64,000 nt of DNA from Isoetes taiwanensis (GCA_021234155.1 JAJEKV010000072.1:4160407-4224406); one strand, 5' to 3'; numbered from the stretch's first letter, positions 45,437-56,520 are shown. The notes: generated by a model not told the origin, from the sequence alone. Translations and numbers: made by a program.

Positions 45437-46113
45437 TGTAAGGGAATCCAGAAGAATTAAAGGGAATATAAGGAAATCTCATAAGTTGTAAGAGAATCTA
45501 GGAAAATATACAAGTCTAATGGAATCTCTTAAAATCTAATTAAATCTAAGGGAATCTTCATAATATCTAAGGGAATGTAAGAAAATCTTGATGAAATCTT
45601 AGAGTTTTTTTAAGATTTTGCAAAACGCGACAATAGAATGTTCTAAAATGTTCCATAATAAAGGTGTACAATATAAATCTTGAAATAATAAAGGTGTACA
45701 ATATAAATCTTGAAAACAAAAATATTCTAGATGCTCAAGGCAAGCGCTTTAGTCTAAAAATAGAAAATGTTTTAAAAATGTTGCACAGATCCAAAATAGA
45801 TTATTTTAGAAGGTTTTAAATGCTCATGGGTTTTTAAGAGTTTGCAAAGAGCGACAATAGAATGTTCTAAAATGTTTCATAATAAAGGTGTACAATATAA
45901 ATCTTGAAAAAAAAAATTCTAGATGCTCAAGGTAAGCGCCTTAGTCTAAAAATAGAAAATGTTTTAAAAATGTTGCACAGATCTAGGAGAATCTAGGAGA
46001 ATCTAAGAGAATCTCAGTAGAATCGTTGGTTATCTAGAGCACTATAGGGCCTTACATCGTAAGAACATGCTAAAACTGGAACAATGCGCCATAGGACGTA
46101 TTAATTTTCTTGT

Positions 46114-48185
46114 ATATATATATATAAATGGGTAAAAAAAAACCCTTCCCCATGCATGCAGATAGGTTATACGTAAAAACATGGTGAATCCCCCTTGGTC
46201 CATGATGGGCGCATGGCCGAATGGTGAGGGGGGATGTATGTTTTGTCATGGCATGGCATGGTTGTGTTTCTCTCTGGACCATGAATGGGGCCATGGTAGC
46301 GCATGAGCAGATGGGGTGATGGACTGGATGGGCATGGAGGTGGTTGATTCTGGAAGGCTGGAACCACCTGGGATGTGGCTAGATTAACGACATCCCACAT
46401 GATATATATAGACTTCCTTTGGAAATAGGCATTCAAGTCGTCCTCGCTATAAGAAACCTTCTTAAGAAACATAACTGTAAGGAAAGATAAAGTACACATA
46501 CTTATAGTTTCGTGTCCTCCTCATTCTCTAGATCATGCATATTCTGTCCACGGTGCATCATGCACCTCTAAGCTTGCAACTTCAAATCACTTGAAGCTCA
46601 GAAAAACCTTAGCATGAGACAAAATCTATGCATGTCCTTCATTCTTGCTCGTGTCAAATAATTTACTCCGTTGAGATTACTGTTTGGGCATAAATCAAGT
46701 TTATGTTGGGAACATATCGACTAGAAATACTCACCGAATCCCTCTCTTTTATCTATCTTTTGTTTCTAAGAGCCAACATTGTTGAAGACTCCACATTTGA
46801 TTCTATTCTTTTTAACACATATTGCATAAAGATTACTAGCTTTGGGAGGTAATAAGATGATCCTCGTTCTCTATAACTCCTCCATGCAGGAAGCAGAATC
46901 TCATAATAGGCTTCTGTATGTGGCGGTTCTACCTAGGCAAAACAATGAATACCATGAGCAAGAAAAGGAATCTCATAACGGACTTCTAATTGTTATGGTC
47001 GGCTTACAATTTTACTCTATGCTCTATCTACAAATATAACATCTGCAAGCATCTGATTTAGGATCACAAACCAATATATTTCCCTAGATTTACCTCAGGC
47101 TTCGTTAAGATTAGATGTTATCAAGACAAAACATTTAGCAAAGCTTTCAATTTATCCAATTGTGTCATCAGAAAGGCATTTACTACGTAAACTCTCCTAA
47201 GAAGACAAAGACTCTAGAAAAATTGGATGCATTAGAAATAAACCTCCGGTCATAGCTTCAAGCTTATCTCTGCGGAATTAGAGATAATGGCATCAAGGAA
47301 AAAAAAAAAGGAGGAGGATATTTAATTATACGGAGTCAAAGATCGTGAAGATTGCATGCACGACAAACGGATGCATAAAATCGATGTCCATAAAGATTTT
47401 CATTTAAATACATAGTGCAAAATACGATACGCAAGTTGAAAATTAACGAAGAATTTTCTAGAGAATTTTTAATTTCCTGAACTATCGGTGGTAATATTAG
47501 CAGATCTAATGGCTTAATGCAAAAGTAGATGACGTGGCATGGCATATGGAAAACTAGAATTTGATGAATTGTTGTAAGGGAGGTTAGGTCAGCCTGCTAA
47601 TTAAACTCATGCGCGATAACAATTACTAATCTTGCAATTTACCCAAAATCTTCTAACGTGCATATGGATTGTCCTTGGATTGCACCATAGAATCTATTAG
47701 AAGGGGTAAAAATACATTTTCATAGATTTGATATAACAATTGAAGCATCAAGTCTTTCAAAATGTATTGTAACATTTTTTGGGTTGCCCGTATTCCACCA
47801 TCTCGGTAATTGTTTTTGGGACGAACCAAGAAGCTACATCTATGCAATTGATGTATACATCTAAACTGAGAGTTGATTCCACAAATTAGACATCATTTGA
47901 GCTGTAAAATGAGCGAAAACAAGAAGAATTGGTTGCAAACATGAAAGCAAGTAACAACGTGTATGCTTTAGCTTTAGCTTCATATATTGATGACTTACTT
48001 TTAGTATCATTCTCGAATAAGGGCTCGCATGAAAACAGACAAAAGCTCCCGACAACAGTTTTTCTACAATGGTATAGAGTAGGTAGCTGCACATCACAGG
48101 CTAACCAAAAAATGAAAAATATAGGGAATATCTAGTTATAACACCTGGACCCCAAATAAATTGTGTGCTACAAATGCTGGCTAGT
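46114..48185. other. Intergenic, nothing recognised
   Basis: It starts with a short TA run. Frames are short and opposed and show no domain. Confidence 0.5.
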
Positions 48186-48189
48186 GTAC

Positions 48190-48268
48190 CTGCCGAGAGT
48201 TTATCGCCGGGATTAAAAAACCCCGCCCTTTCGGGTTTTCGAGGAAAAACCCTAGCGATAAAATCTCG
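48190..48268 (-). mobile_element. LINE-A 3' UTR remnant
   Basis: Plus strand GGGATTAAAAAACCCCGCCC followed by TTTCGGGTTTTCGAGGAAAA matches the LINE-A 3' stem-loop block. On the minus strand the small hairpin is CCC-GAAA-GGG, in place of CCC-UUCG-GGG at 55.65 kb. Confidence 0.7.
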
Positions 48269-48399
48269 ACAAGTGGCTTGGACAATGCAAGGCTGCTAAA
48301 CGTTCCCACAAAAAAAAATCCACGCTCCACAGAGAATACCGAAGTCGGGCATCACCCCTGAACCTGCACATCACCAACAAAAAACCAATAGAAAAAAAA

Positions 48400-48513
48400 C
48401 CTCGAAAAGCGAGGGGCTGGTCACGTGTGTCACGCGACAAAAAACAACATTTACACCTCGAAAGAGCGAGGGGCTGGTCACGCGTGCCACACAACAAAAA
48501 ACAACATTTATAA
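48400..48513. repeat. 57-bp tandem duplication
   Basis: CCTCGAAAAGCGAGGGGCTG at 48400 recurs at 48457 as CCTCGAAAGAGCGAGGGGCT. Each is followed by GGTCACGYGTG and CAAAAAACAACATTTA. Each copy begins with a small CCTCG...CGAGG hairpin. Confidence 0.85.
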
Positions 48514-48929
48514 TAATATACACATGAAGGGAGGGCGGGTGGGAGTCAAGGGAGAAAACGCCGATGAGAAGTCGATGAAGAACCTGCAAGAAATAGCGAT
48601 CCCCAAATGAACCATAGCCTCAGAATATGCAATGCATGCATGCATGGGATAGATTCATGCTCGCCCATTCGAGAATTCCAATCCGATGGCTCGGATCGAT
48701 GTATGCTACTTAGGAACATAGAAATAATATTTTTTGCTTCTTATTGTAGTCCTTTATTTTAAGTGTAAACTGGATTAAAACATCTGCCTCTACGCGTTTC
48801 TAGGTCTAACAAACTGTGTATGCTTTTGGTTTTTCTTTGCATCAATTGCTGGCATCGCCAATGGTTGCACGTCTCGCATCCTACATTTTGCAAGTCTCTA
48901 CCGTCAGAGAATACCTTACATGACAAGGG

Positions 48930-49105
48930 ATCTGAGAGCCTACTACCAGGGTTTTTCCTCCTATGTGGGGGTTTTTTCATCCTAGTAGTAGGGACACATT
49001 GTATAGTAGCATTTGTCTCTTTGGTGTGGTTTTATCTGCTTTGTGTACTGCATGTACTGTCTCATAGGTCAAGTTTGGCCTCCGCGGACGTTAAAATATA
49101 CTTCC
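48930..49105 (+). mobile_element. LINE-A-type 3' tail, diverged
   Basis: CAGGGTTTTTCCTCC, GGGGGTTTTTTCATCC and then CATAGGTCAAGTTTGGCCTC followed by CGCGGACGTTAAAA reproduce the LINE-A 3' end in plus orientation. It is followed by CTTCCTTCC, like the TTCC repeat next to the 55.57-kb copy. Confidence 0.55.
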
Positions 49106-49109
49106 TTCC

Positions 49110-49850
49110 TTCTTATTTTTAGACTATTGCTCTATGTATGATACTGAAGGATGATGTGACAGTTTCATCTATTTAGCTTATTAATTTTTAACCGATTTTT
49201 TTTTTTTGGTTAATGGTGAAGGGCGTTAAGCCGGATAGATTCATTGCTTACCTGTTGTGGCTAGAGCTTTTACCCATTAGGCTAACACTCTTGATTCCAC
49301 TGCAGGTGTCTCATGGTGTTCAATGAGGAAAGAATATTGCTCAAATGTACGGGCTGTATATCTGGAAATTAGCATCTTGGTGACATCTATCAGCTTGTGT
49401 ACGGTTTAATTTTTTATGTGGTGTGTTCGCCACTATAGGTGGTTGAATCTTAAAAGTATTATTTTTTTAACTTCTTCCTTCATATATATTATTATAAATT
49501 GGTCTTGGACTTGCAAGATTACGTCATTAGTATTCTAAGTTGTACTGTATAAGCTCCAAACATTATGGATAATATGGTGCACTCGCTCTTGTATTTGAAT
49601 TTCAGATATCCTTTGTCTACATTGTAAGCTTTATCTGAGGTATTTGAGTAAATCTATGACTTGCTCTACTCATCTGTCATGATTCTTAAAATGTTACTTG
49701 GTCTTGATTTATTTAACTCCCATCTCTTTTGTCATCTTATTTCTGGAGGTATTTCTTAGACATTGTTTTTTTAGCCTTTACGGAATGTTATTTTCAAACT
49801 CAAATCATTGCTTGGGTTGGATTGTCACCTGGATCTAGTCCAAGGCTGCT
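49110..49850. other. Intergenic
   Basis: No gene seen. 49213-49310 (GTGAAGGGCGTTAAGCC ... GCTTACCTG ... TTTTACCCATTAGGCTAA) resembles 57515-57605, suggesting an old dispersed repeat. Confidence 0.4.
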
Positions 49851-49856
49851 TTTTTT

Positions 49857-50331
49857 TTTTTATTACTTATAAAGAGTAGTCGGTTCATACAAATAATCAA
49901 GAGGCTAAAAGGTAAGGTAAAACTTGTTACACTTATGCAGCCAATTATGCAAAGACGACTCTGAGGAATAGGTTCAATACACGGAGGTGATATGTCCCCG
50001 CTGCTTGGCATATAAAACACATGCATACATAGCTTCATCATTGGTGAAAATTATGCAGATGTATAATACTTGGCTTTTATTACAATTGAAACAGTTAGGC
50101 TTCAAATTAAGCTCCAATTGCTAAAATAGTAAATAGATGGTTTAAATATTTGAAGTCTATATGGTTCCACGTGCAAAATGAGGGAAAATCCGGATAATGG
50201 CTGGAAGTTTTCACTGGCCGTGACTCCAACCTGGACGATCTACAAGCAGCTCAGCCATGCAGGTAAGATTAACACATGCATGATACATAAATAGATAGTC
50301 TGTTATCAGTCTGGAATAAAATACTTCACGG
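49857..50331 (+). repeat. Left direct repeat, part 1
   Basis: Starts ATTACTTATAAAGAGTAG straight after a T run and ends AAAATACTTCACG. About 95% identical by eye to 63046-63579. It continues at 55114 after the inserted L1 LINE. Confidence 0.85.
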
Positions 50332-51215
50332 TTTTTTTTTTTTTTTTTTTTTTTTGAGGTTAAGAGATGTTTTTTCCATTAATTAATAAAAGCCATACAT
50401 ATGTGTAACCAATGAGGGAACAAGATTTCCCATTAGTTACATCTTAAAGTTAAAATAAAGAAGTATCAACATGGAATGAGCATAATGTTTAAACAGTAAC
50501 GTGACATCAAAAGTACAGCCAGAAAGTGTTGTTGTTCTGCAGTAGAAAATTATCCAAAATGCTGATTTGCACCAGTTGAGTAAGCTGGAACAGTTGCTGG
50601 ATTGAAGGTTACCATTTGGCCAAACGAGCTCCAAAATCCTGCAAGTACAAAATTGATCTCCAAGTACCTGTTTGAAGTGTTAGACAAGAGAATGATTATG
50701 TACTGAGCAACTGGGATTATGGCAAGAAGTACTGTTGCAGATAGAGATTGAGGCTGGAAAAAGGAAGCTGATAGGATGGTTAAGGGGCTTTCATGATTTG
50801 GTCAAAGATTCTGTTGTAGACCCAGTAAAACCCTGAGTCAGTACCAAACTTGTAACTGTTATGCTCAGATCCATTTTCCATGAGCAGCTGATGAACATCC
50901 TCTTTGGCCATTAGCAGGAGTAAAGTGCCATAAAGGTCAGAGAGCATTTTGTGGGAATAATATAGTTCTCTGTACCTGTTGAGTTGTCTTTCTGTCAAGG
51001 AGAAATGGTACATGAACAGAAAACTGAACAGGCAATACATTTGCACCACTTCTCTGCAGTATATCTTAGCCCAGGTAGATTCATTACTGGTACTTCTAAC
51101 CTTATATAACATGATATCATCCGAGCTTGCATCTGGCCCTGGTGGCTCTAAATTTGAGACCCCTGAGTTGTTGCAGTAGAGTGTAGCTTCTTGGTAAGTC
51201 AGCATTGTGTCGAAC

Positions 51216-52626
51216 TTATTCCTGCCCTCTCCCTTCAGGAATTCCAGATATTCTATCAATAAGGTCAGAGAAAGGAGCATTAGAATTAATGACATTTAAA
51301 CAGGAATTATACAAATTGAAAACCCCTATAAATTTACCAACAGAGTCCCATTTCCTGTCATAATTGTCACCCAATTTGCTCTTGTGAGCAGATACAAAGG
51401 CTTCCAAATCTAGTTGAAAGTTCATCTTAATCCAAAAGATAGAAAAATTATTCTTGCCATAAACAATCCTGTTTCTAGACTTCCAAATATTCCATAAAGC
51501 AGTGAAGACAATGGTATTCAAAAAAGCATCATTATTCTGAATATGCTGTAGCAAATTACCATGTGGTTGCCCAACAAACATATCACTGAACTTTCTGTAG
51601 AACCATGACCAAAACCAGGAGTTTGGGGCACTGGAAAATGTGTTGCATGGATTCATCTTGTGTGCAATTTAAATGACACCTCGGTTGAACAGTAGGAATC
51701 TTTCTTGAGAGAGAAACAAGATTGGGGAGACTCTTATGGGCTATTAACCAGACGAAAAAGTTGACTTTTGGTGGGCGAAGAATTCCGGACATTATTGTAT
51801 AAAGACTTGCATTCCCTTTACGAGATAGACCATTTAAGCCCAGCTTTTAGCGTAGGTGTCCCTTTGATTAAGCGGATTATATACTAAGCTGACTTTGTAT
51901 TTGACATGGCCATTTATCTTGAGGGTAAAATCATCCTGATTGAGTTACAGATTTGCAGACTGTGACAAGATGCTCTTGAAGTGTTTGAGAATAGATTTGT
52001 CACTTGAAGTGCCATGAAGAAGCCTTCTAAGATTAGTCCAGGAAATAATATGACCATTTCTTATTAGGTGTCTAACATGAGTGATACCAAGATCCAACCA
52101 TTTCCTGTAAGTTTTAGGATGCCTTAAAGCAGGGATGTTACCATTGTTATCCCGGCCGGGGAGACCGTAATAAGGAGGAGTTCAAGTTGAGTTCTTGAAT
52201 TGAGGGGATGTCATAACATCTCTGTACAATATTCCAAGCTTTGATTATGTTTTGCATCGAGGAGGAGAATTCCCACCGGTGCAAGTAAGTGAGGGGCTGA
52301 CTTCGGCGATGTTGTTTAACACTTGGATGACCTTCAGGATATGTGCAATGGAGCCAATACCTAATGAAAGTTGAAGCTACAGAATTGTTCCCAGATAAAG
52401 TTCTCCAAACAAACTTACCTGCTAAGGCACAAGCTTGCAGATATAAATTTTTGCATCCCAGTCCTCCATTAGATTTGGATCTGGTAACAGTATCCCAGTT
52501 CACTGAATGATTTCCTCCCCAAATGAATTTCCTAATGGTTTTTTCCAGCTCATTATAAATGCACTTAGGAGCAACTAGAGCAGAGGAGAAATAAATATGA
52601 GAAGTCGCAAAGTCTGAAATTAGCAA
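51216..52626 (-). pseudogene. LINE ORF2 C-terminal part with RVT zinc-binding domain
   Basis: Frame 52626-52147 continues ORF2 (LISDFATSHIYFSSALVAPK, FIWGGNHSVNWDTVTRSKSN, GGLGCKNLYLQACALAGKF). After stops near 52140 and 51850 it resumes at 51792-51583 (GILRPPKVNFFVWLIAHKSL, CHLNCTQDESMQHIFQCP) and 51656-51216 (TALWNIWKSRNRIVYGKNN). These are the standard zinc-binding and WxxWxxRN parts of plant L1 ORF2. At least three breaks separate it from the 837-codon frame. Confidence 0.85.
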
Positions 52627-55078
52627 TGATAGTACGACCTGCCATAGATAAGGAACTTTTGAAATAATTTAGCTTCTGCCTGATCCTTTGGAGGATTGGG
52701 TCCCACAAGCCTTTGATGTTGGGATTGAGTGACAAAGGCATACCAAGAAGCCTAGTTGCTTGCATAGTGCCAAGGACCTTAATATCACAAATATAATTCT
52801 CAGGAATGTCTCCAACAATCACACTCTTTGCAACATTAAGATAAATTCCAGATGCAGCAGAGAAAAGGTCAATTATGCCTAAGAATTTAGAAATGTTTTC
52901 TGAATTAGAATCCAGAAAAGCAAAAGTGTCATCAGCATATTGAGATAGAATTAAACTGCCTTGATTGTCAGGGAGATTTAAACCTGTGATATTGCCAGAT
53001 TCTTGATGATAATCAACTGCCTTTGTGAGGAGTTCAGCAACCACTAGAAACAGGTAGGGGGCTAAGGGGCAACCCTGTCTTACTCCTCGAGAAAGATTGA
53101 AGAAGTTAGAGGGGGAGCCATTTATTAGAACAGCCGAGTTTGCCTTAGTGTTTAACCCCATAATTAGAGAAATGAGCTTGGGGTTAAATCCAATTTTATG
53201 CATGGCAAATTCAAGGAAGTCCCAGTTAACTGAATCAAATGCCCTCTTGAAGTCTAGTTTAAGAAGAATGCAATCTTGATCAGAGACCCTATTCCAGTGT
53301 AAACCTTCCATAGCAACAATGTAGTTATCCAAAATAAATCTATTAGGAAGAAATGCAGATTGCTTAATATTGATGTTCTCTTGAAGGAAAGGTTTGATCC
53401 TATTGGCAATAATTTTGGCACATAATTTATATGAGGAGTTGGTCAAGGATATGGGTCTCCAATCAGAAAAGGCAGATGGCATATCAATTTTTGGAACAAG
53501 AGTAATTAAGCCAGCAGAAATAGATGGATGTAGATGCTCGCTTTCCAAAAAGCCATGCACTAAATTTACCACATCAGTCTTTAGGATATCCCAAAAGCAA
53601 ATGTAAAACTCAGGTGGCAGACCATCTGGTCCAGGGGATTTACCCTTGCTAAAACTCAAGAGGACCTTGAAAATTTCCTGCTCAGTTGGAGTGGCAGCAA
53701 TAGAATCATTCATAAGATTACATGAGTTGGGAATGATCTGGTTGATCAAGGAAATAAAATCATCTTTCTTTGAGGTAGAGATAGTGGAACTAGAATCTCT
53801 GCCATTGAACAGGGAGGCATATTTCTCTTGAAAGAAATATTTGATATCTTTTGGAGAGTCTAGACATGCACCAGTATCAGTGTGAACTTTAAGGATGGAA
53901 TTTTTCAATAATCTGTTTTTGGCAGATCTGTAGAAAAACCTGGAGCTACCAAGGTCCATTTCTTTGTTGAACTTCATCTTGCATTTGATAGCAAAGGTCC
54001 TAGCTTCCAACTCTTCAATAGATTTAATTTTCTTTTCTAATACCTCCTCTCCAATCTGAAGATTTAGATCATGGGGATGATGTTGAAGTTGGCCTCTAAT
54101 ATCCCTCATTTGCTCGAAGTAATTTTCTTTGAGCCTAGTCTTTTCTTTATGAAGTTTCTGAGACCAATTTTTAATCCAGGACTTAACTTTCTTAATCTTT
54201 GAGTAAAAGGATTTCATAGAAAGGTGATCAATTGAAACACTAGTAGATGTATGATTATCCTGCAGGGATATATAGAAATTCCTGAAGTCACTGCAAAACT
54301 GTTCATTACCAAGAAGGGAGCAATTTAGCTTAAAAGGAATATTACCTTCCCTTGGAAGATGCAGAAGATGTTTGGTATGTAAAAACTGAGGTTGATGATC
54401 AGAGATGGAAATAGACTCATCACTCACTACATAGCAGTTGTCCCAAAAGGAACATGAGGAGGTGGAAACATAGAATCTATCTAAAGCACAAAATACCCTA
54501 TTCGAGTTTTTTTGCTTATTTGACCAGGTATATATTGCAGTGGAGGAGGGGACATGGATCAAATTTAGCCCAGAGATGAAGGAGTCCCAATTGATTCTTT
54601 CATTTGTAGACATGTTGATTCTGTTTCCTAACTTCATATCCCAGTTTGGGGTGTTGTTGAAGTCACCAGAGACTATCCAGTCAACTCTAGGCTGGGAAGA
54701 CATCCAAGATAAGATATCAGGCCAGAGATTTTCTCTATCCTTTGGACAAGTAGGAGCATAGATATTGATAACTCCAAAATTGGAATTGTTGATGGAAAAG
54801 ACCACTGCCTGCCAACACTTACTAGGGCTATTAAAGAAGAAGACATGAGGCAAAGCTTTCCATATCATGATGAGTCCTCCACAAGTACCAGTGGACTCAA
54901 TCCAAGTGGAAGAAGCACCTGGCTGGATCCAATCTGCAAGGCAGGAGCTTTCAAACTTGGGAAGCTTAGTTTCCTGCAATAAAATGAGGTCTGCCTTGTA
55001 AAGTCTCAGCTGGGAAATTATTCTCCTTCTTTTGATGGGGCCTTTCATACCCCTCACATTCCAGGTCATAATCTTCAT
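52565..55078 (-). CDS. LINE ORF2: endonuclease and reverse transcriptase
   Basis: An 837-codon frame. Residues 1-225 form the apurinic-type endonuclease: MKIMTWNVRGMKGP, LLQETKLP, GGLIMIWK, VSGDFNNTPNWD and SISDHQP near the end. A Lys-rich linker follows. RT motifs in the second half: KSPGPDGLPPEFY, ITLVPKIDMPSAFSDWRPIS, LKLDFKRAFDSVNWDF (motif A), GVRQGCPLAPYLFLVVAELL (motif B) and LSQYADDTFAFLD (motif C, YADD). The frame runs out after LSMAGRTIIANF, where an L1 RT normally continues; the continuation is found in another frame from 52626, so a frameshift lies near 52615. All catalytic residues I can check are present. Confidence 0.9.
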   Translation of the reverse strand: MKIMTWNVRGMKGPIKRRRIISQLRLYKADLILLQETKLPKFESSCLADWIQPGASSTWIESTGTCGGLIMIWKALPHVFFFNSPSKCWQAVVFSINNSNFGVINIYAPTCPKDRENLWPDILSWMSSQPRVDWIVSGDFNNTPNWDMKLGNRINMSTNERINWDSFISGLNLIHVPSSTAIYTWSNKQKNSNRVFCALDRFYVSTSSCSFWDNCYVVSDESISISDHQPQFLHTKHLLHLPREGNIPFKLNCSLLGNEQFCSDFRNFYISLQDNHTSTSVSIDHLSMKSFYSKIKKVKSWIKNWSQKLHKEKTRLKENYFEQMRDIRGQLQHHPHDLNLQIGEEVLEKKIKSIEELEARTFAIKCKMKFNKEMDLGSSRFFYRSAKNRLLKNSILKVHTDTGACLDSPKDIKYFFQEKYASLFNGRDSSSTISTSKKDDFISLINQIIPNSCNLMNDSIAATPTEQEIFKVLLSFSKGKSPGPDGLPPEFYICFWDILKTDVVNLVHGFLESEHLHPSISAGLITLVPKIDMPSAFSDWRPISLTNSSYKLCAKIIANRIKPFLQENINIKQSAFLPNRFILDNYIVAMEGLHWNRVSDQDCILLKLDFKRAFDSVNWDFLEFAMHKIGFNPKLISLIMGLNTKANSAVLINGSPSNFFNLSRGVRQGCPLAPYLFLVVAELLTKAVDYHQESGNITGLNLPDNQGSLILSQYADDTFAFLDSNSENISKFLGIIDLFSAASGIYLNVAKSVIVGDIPENYICDIKVLGTMQATRLLGMPLSLNPNIKGLWDPILQRIRQKLNYFKSSLSMAGRTIIANFRLCDFSYLFLLCSSCS

Positions 55079-55113
55079 GGAGAAAAGGAAGGGAAAGGGG
55101 AATGGCAGTGGAG

Positions 55114-55565
55114 TTTATGCCGCCAATGTAAATTGACACAGACGGTATTAAGTGCTAGAACTTAAAAAAAGGAAGAATATTTCTCCAGTTAAATAGAGCT
55201 GCTGTGCCAAATGCGGCTCTATATGCTTTTTATGTGCCCACTGAGTGTTTGGCAGCATGACAAGGAAGAAAGGCGATCTGGGTATGGCCACAAGGAAAAG
55301 AATGGAAGAAGAAAAAGCTAAGTCTGCTAAGGTGAGAAAGCTCTACCAGTTTCATAAACCTGCCAATGTGACCAATTTGGCAGAAGGATCCACCACAAAA
55401 GCCAGCAATGCACCTACATCTGATTAGAAGCAGAGTAATCATGAAGGATGCCTTCCTGAGAAAGGCAATGAGACAGATCTTATCCCCATGCAAGACAGAG
55501 AAATTTGTCAAGTTATAGACAATGGCAAAGACATCATGGAGGAAGGAAGGAAGGAAGGAAGGAAG
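55114..55565 (+). repeat. Left direct repeat, part 2
   Basis: TTTATGCCGCCAATGTAAAT through GACAATGGCAAAGACATCAT, matching 63580-64000. Its right edge here is a (GGAA)n run abutting the LINE-A insertion. Confidence 0.85.
55245..55427 (+). CDS. Short basic protein in the direct repeat
   Basis: 60 residues: MFGSMTRKKGDLGMATRKRM, then EEEKAKSAKVRKLYQFHKPA and an Ala/Thr-rich end. After the stop, the same frame continues with plausible sequence (LPEKGNETDLIPMQDREICQ). The right copy (63714 onward) keeps most of it (MTRKKGDLGMATRKRMEEEK) but shifts frame after VTNLA. It may be the 5' coding part of a retroelement. No domain is recognised, and the opposite strand is also open. Confidence 0.3.
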   Translation: MFGSMTRKKGDLGMATRKRMEEEKAKSAKVRKLYQFHKPANVTNLAEGSTTKASNAPTSD

Positions 55566-56445
55566 GTACTTTTATCGTCCACGGAGACCAATCGGTCTAT
55601 GGGACCCAATACAAAAACGCAGCAAGCGGATTACTGCCCGGATTAAAAAACCCCCGCCCCGAAGGGTTTTCGAGGGAAAAACCGTGGCAGCAATCAGCCT
55701 GCTGACAAACTGTGCTAATCATATAAAATGCAGAAACATCCCAATATATACAGTCATGCACCACCCCCGTAGTGCCTAGTCAGCGGACAGCCAGGCGGGG
55801 GCAAATGTGACCTCGCAGGTCCAGTACCTCCTGGATGTATGACCCCAGGGCACGTACTGACGGTGTGTTCATCAGCAAATGCAAGGGCACGTCCGGCCGT
55901 ACTAAGGGAGCGTATCTGGCCCGGATCTGACTGAACACTGGGCAACTCTGGAAAGTGTGAGACTCATCCTCAATGGCACCCGTTTGACAGCACTGACAGA
56001 GCCTGTCCTGGCGGGGCTCCCCAATCCACCTGCCCGTCTCGATGCGAAGATGGTGGGCACCTGTGCGAATGGAGGCAATGAGTCTGCGCTTTTTCAGGGG
56101 CAGCTGGGAACGCAGGTAGAGCTGTGGGCCCCGGGCTAACACGGGGTTGATGTGCTCCTTGTAATGGGCCATTTTGACCTGCTCTAGAGCAATGGGGTCC
56201 CAGAGCTTGCCAAGGAAACAAGCATCTAGGTACTCCCGCAGGCTGTCACGATCGGCCGCTGCGCCCAGCTGTACGCATCTGTGCTCCTGCACGTTCCATC
56301 TGGCGAACCACTGATCTCTCTTACCCCTCCAACAGGCCCTAAGCCGCTGCGGACTCATGGCCACAGTGTAAGCCAGGTGCGGGAGCCGAGCATCACCCAT
56401 AGTAACCACTTTCTGGGAGGAGGATGCTGAAAATACATAGTTCAT
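55566..56445 (-). mobile_element. LINE-A 3' fragment inserted in the left repeat
   Basis: A minus-strand 221-codon frame (56445-55780) covers the post-RT end of LINE-A: LREYLDACFLGKLWDPIALE, HINPVLARGPQLYLRSQLPL, CQCCQTGAIEDESHTFQSCP, PLHLLMNTPSVRALGSYIQE. It is followed by the 3' UTR with the stem-loop (55640-55685) and the terminal TCCGTGGACGATAAAAGTAC next to (TTCC)n. It is open throughout and GC-rich compared with its surroundings, so it is the youngest LINE-A copy in the window. The reverse transcriptase is absent (5' truncation). Confidence 0.85.
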
Positions 56446-56520
56446 TTAATGCTAGACAGGATAGGATCTGGTATAATTAAGATGTTTTATGCCCCAAGCA
56501 TATTGGATAAGTGCTGGGAC

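Larger units (their letters stand above)
41234..46113. repeat. Tandem array, four ~1.2-kb units
   Basis: Four head-to-tail units start with CTGATCTATATATGTTCTTA at 41234, 42450, 43653 and 44878 (periods 1216, 1203, 1225; the last unit is ~1236). They are nearly identical, differing by single bases, a 12-bp deletion in unit 2 and a ~27-bp internal duplication in unit 4 (near 45660-45715). Each unit contains G-boxes, a tRNA-like segment, a heat-shock-element-like block, and two ~150-bp internal sub-repeats (for example 41971-42132 and 42167-42320). No protein is encoded. The array ends in a TA run at 46113. It could be a young satellite, an amplified regulatory or intergenic spacer, or a tandemly amplified SINE derivative. 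Confidence 0.95.
44878..46113. repeat. Array unit 4
   Basis: About 1236 bp. It has the most divergent 5' quarter and a ~27-bp internal tandem duplication (AATAAAGGTGTACAATATAA and following bases, repeated). Confidence 0.93.
50332..55113 (-). mobile_element. L1-type LINE, ORF2 complete or nearly so
   Basis: A 4.78-kb minus-strand insertion. A T24 run at 50332-50355 is its poly(A) tail, and its 5' edge is 35 bp before the ORF2 start. The right repeat at 63579/63580 is the uninterrupted site (CTTCACGG|TTTATGCC), which fixes both ends. Any target duplication is at most 3-4 bp (GTTT). There is no ORF1, so the copy is 5'-truncated just upstream of ORF2. Coding is long and mostly open, so the insertion is fairly recent. 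Confidence 0.92.

Noticed and set aside
41234-46113. CRISPR-like array
   Set aside because: The repeated units are 1.2 kb and contiguous, without unique spacers, and the genome is eukaryotic.
53097-54761. Plus-strand frames inside the L1 ORF2
   Set aside because: Shadows on the opposite strand of the 837-codon LINE frame.
55230-55511. Minus-strand 93-codon frame in the direct repeat
   Set aside because: Phe- and Cys-rich, the mirror of the Lys/Glu-rich plus-strand frame. The plus frame has the more protein-like composition, although neither is certain.
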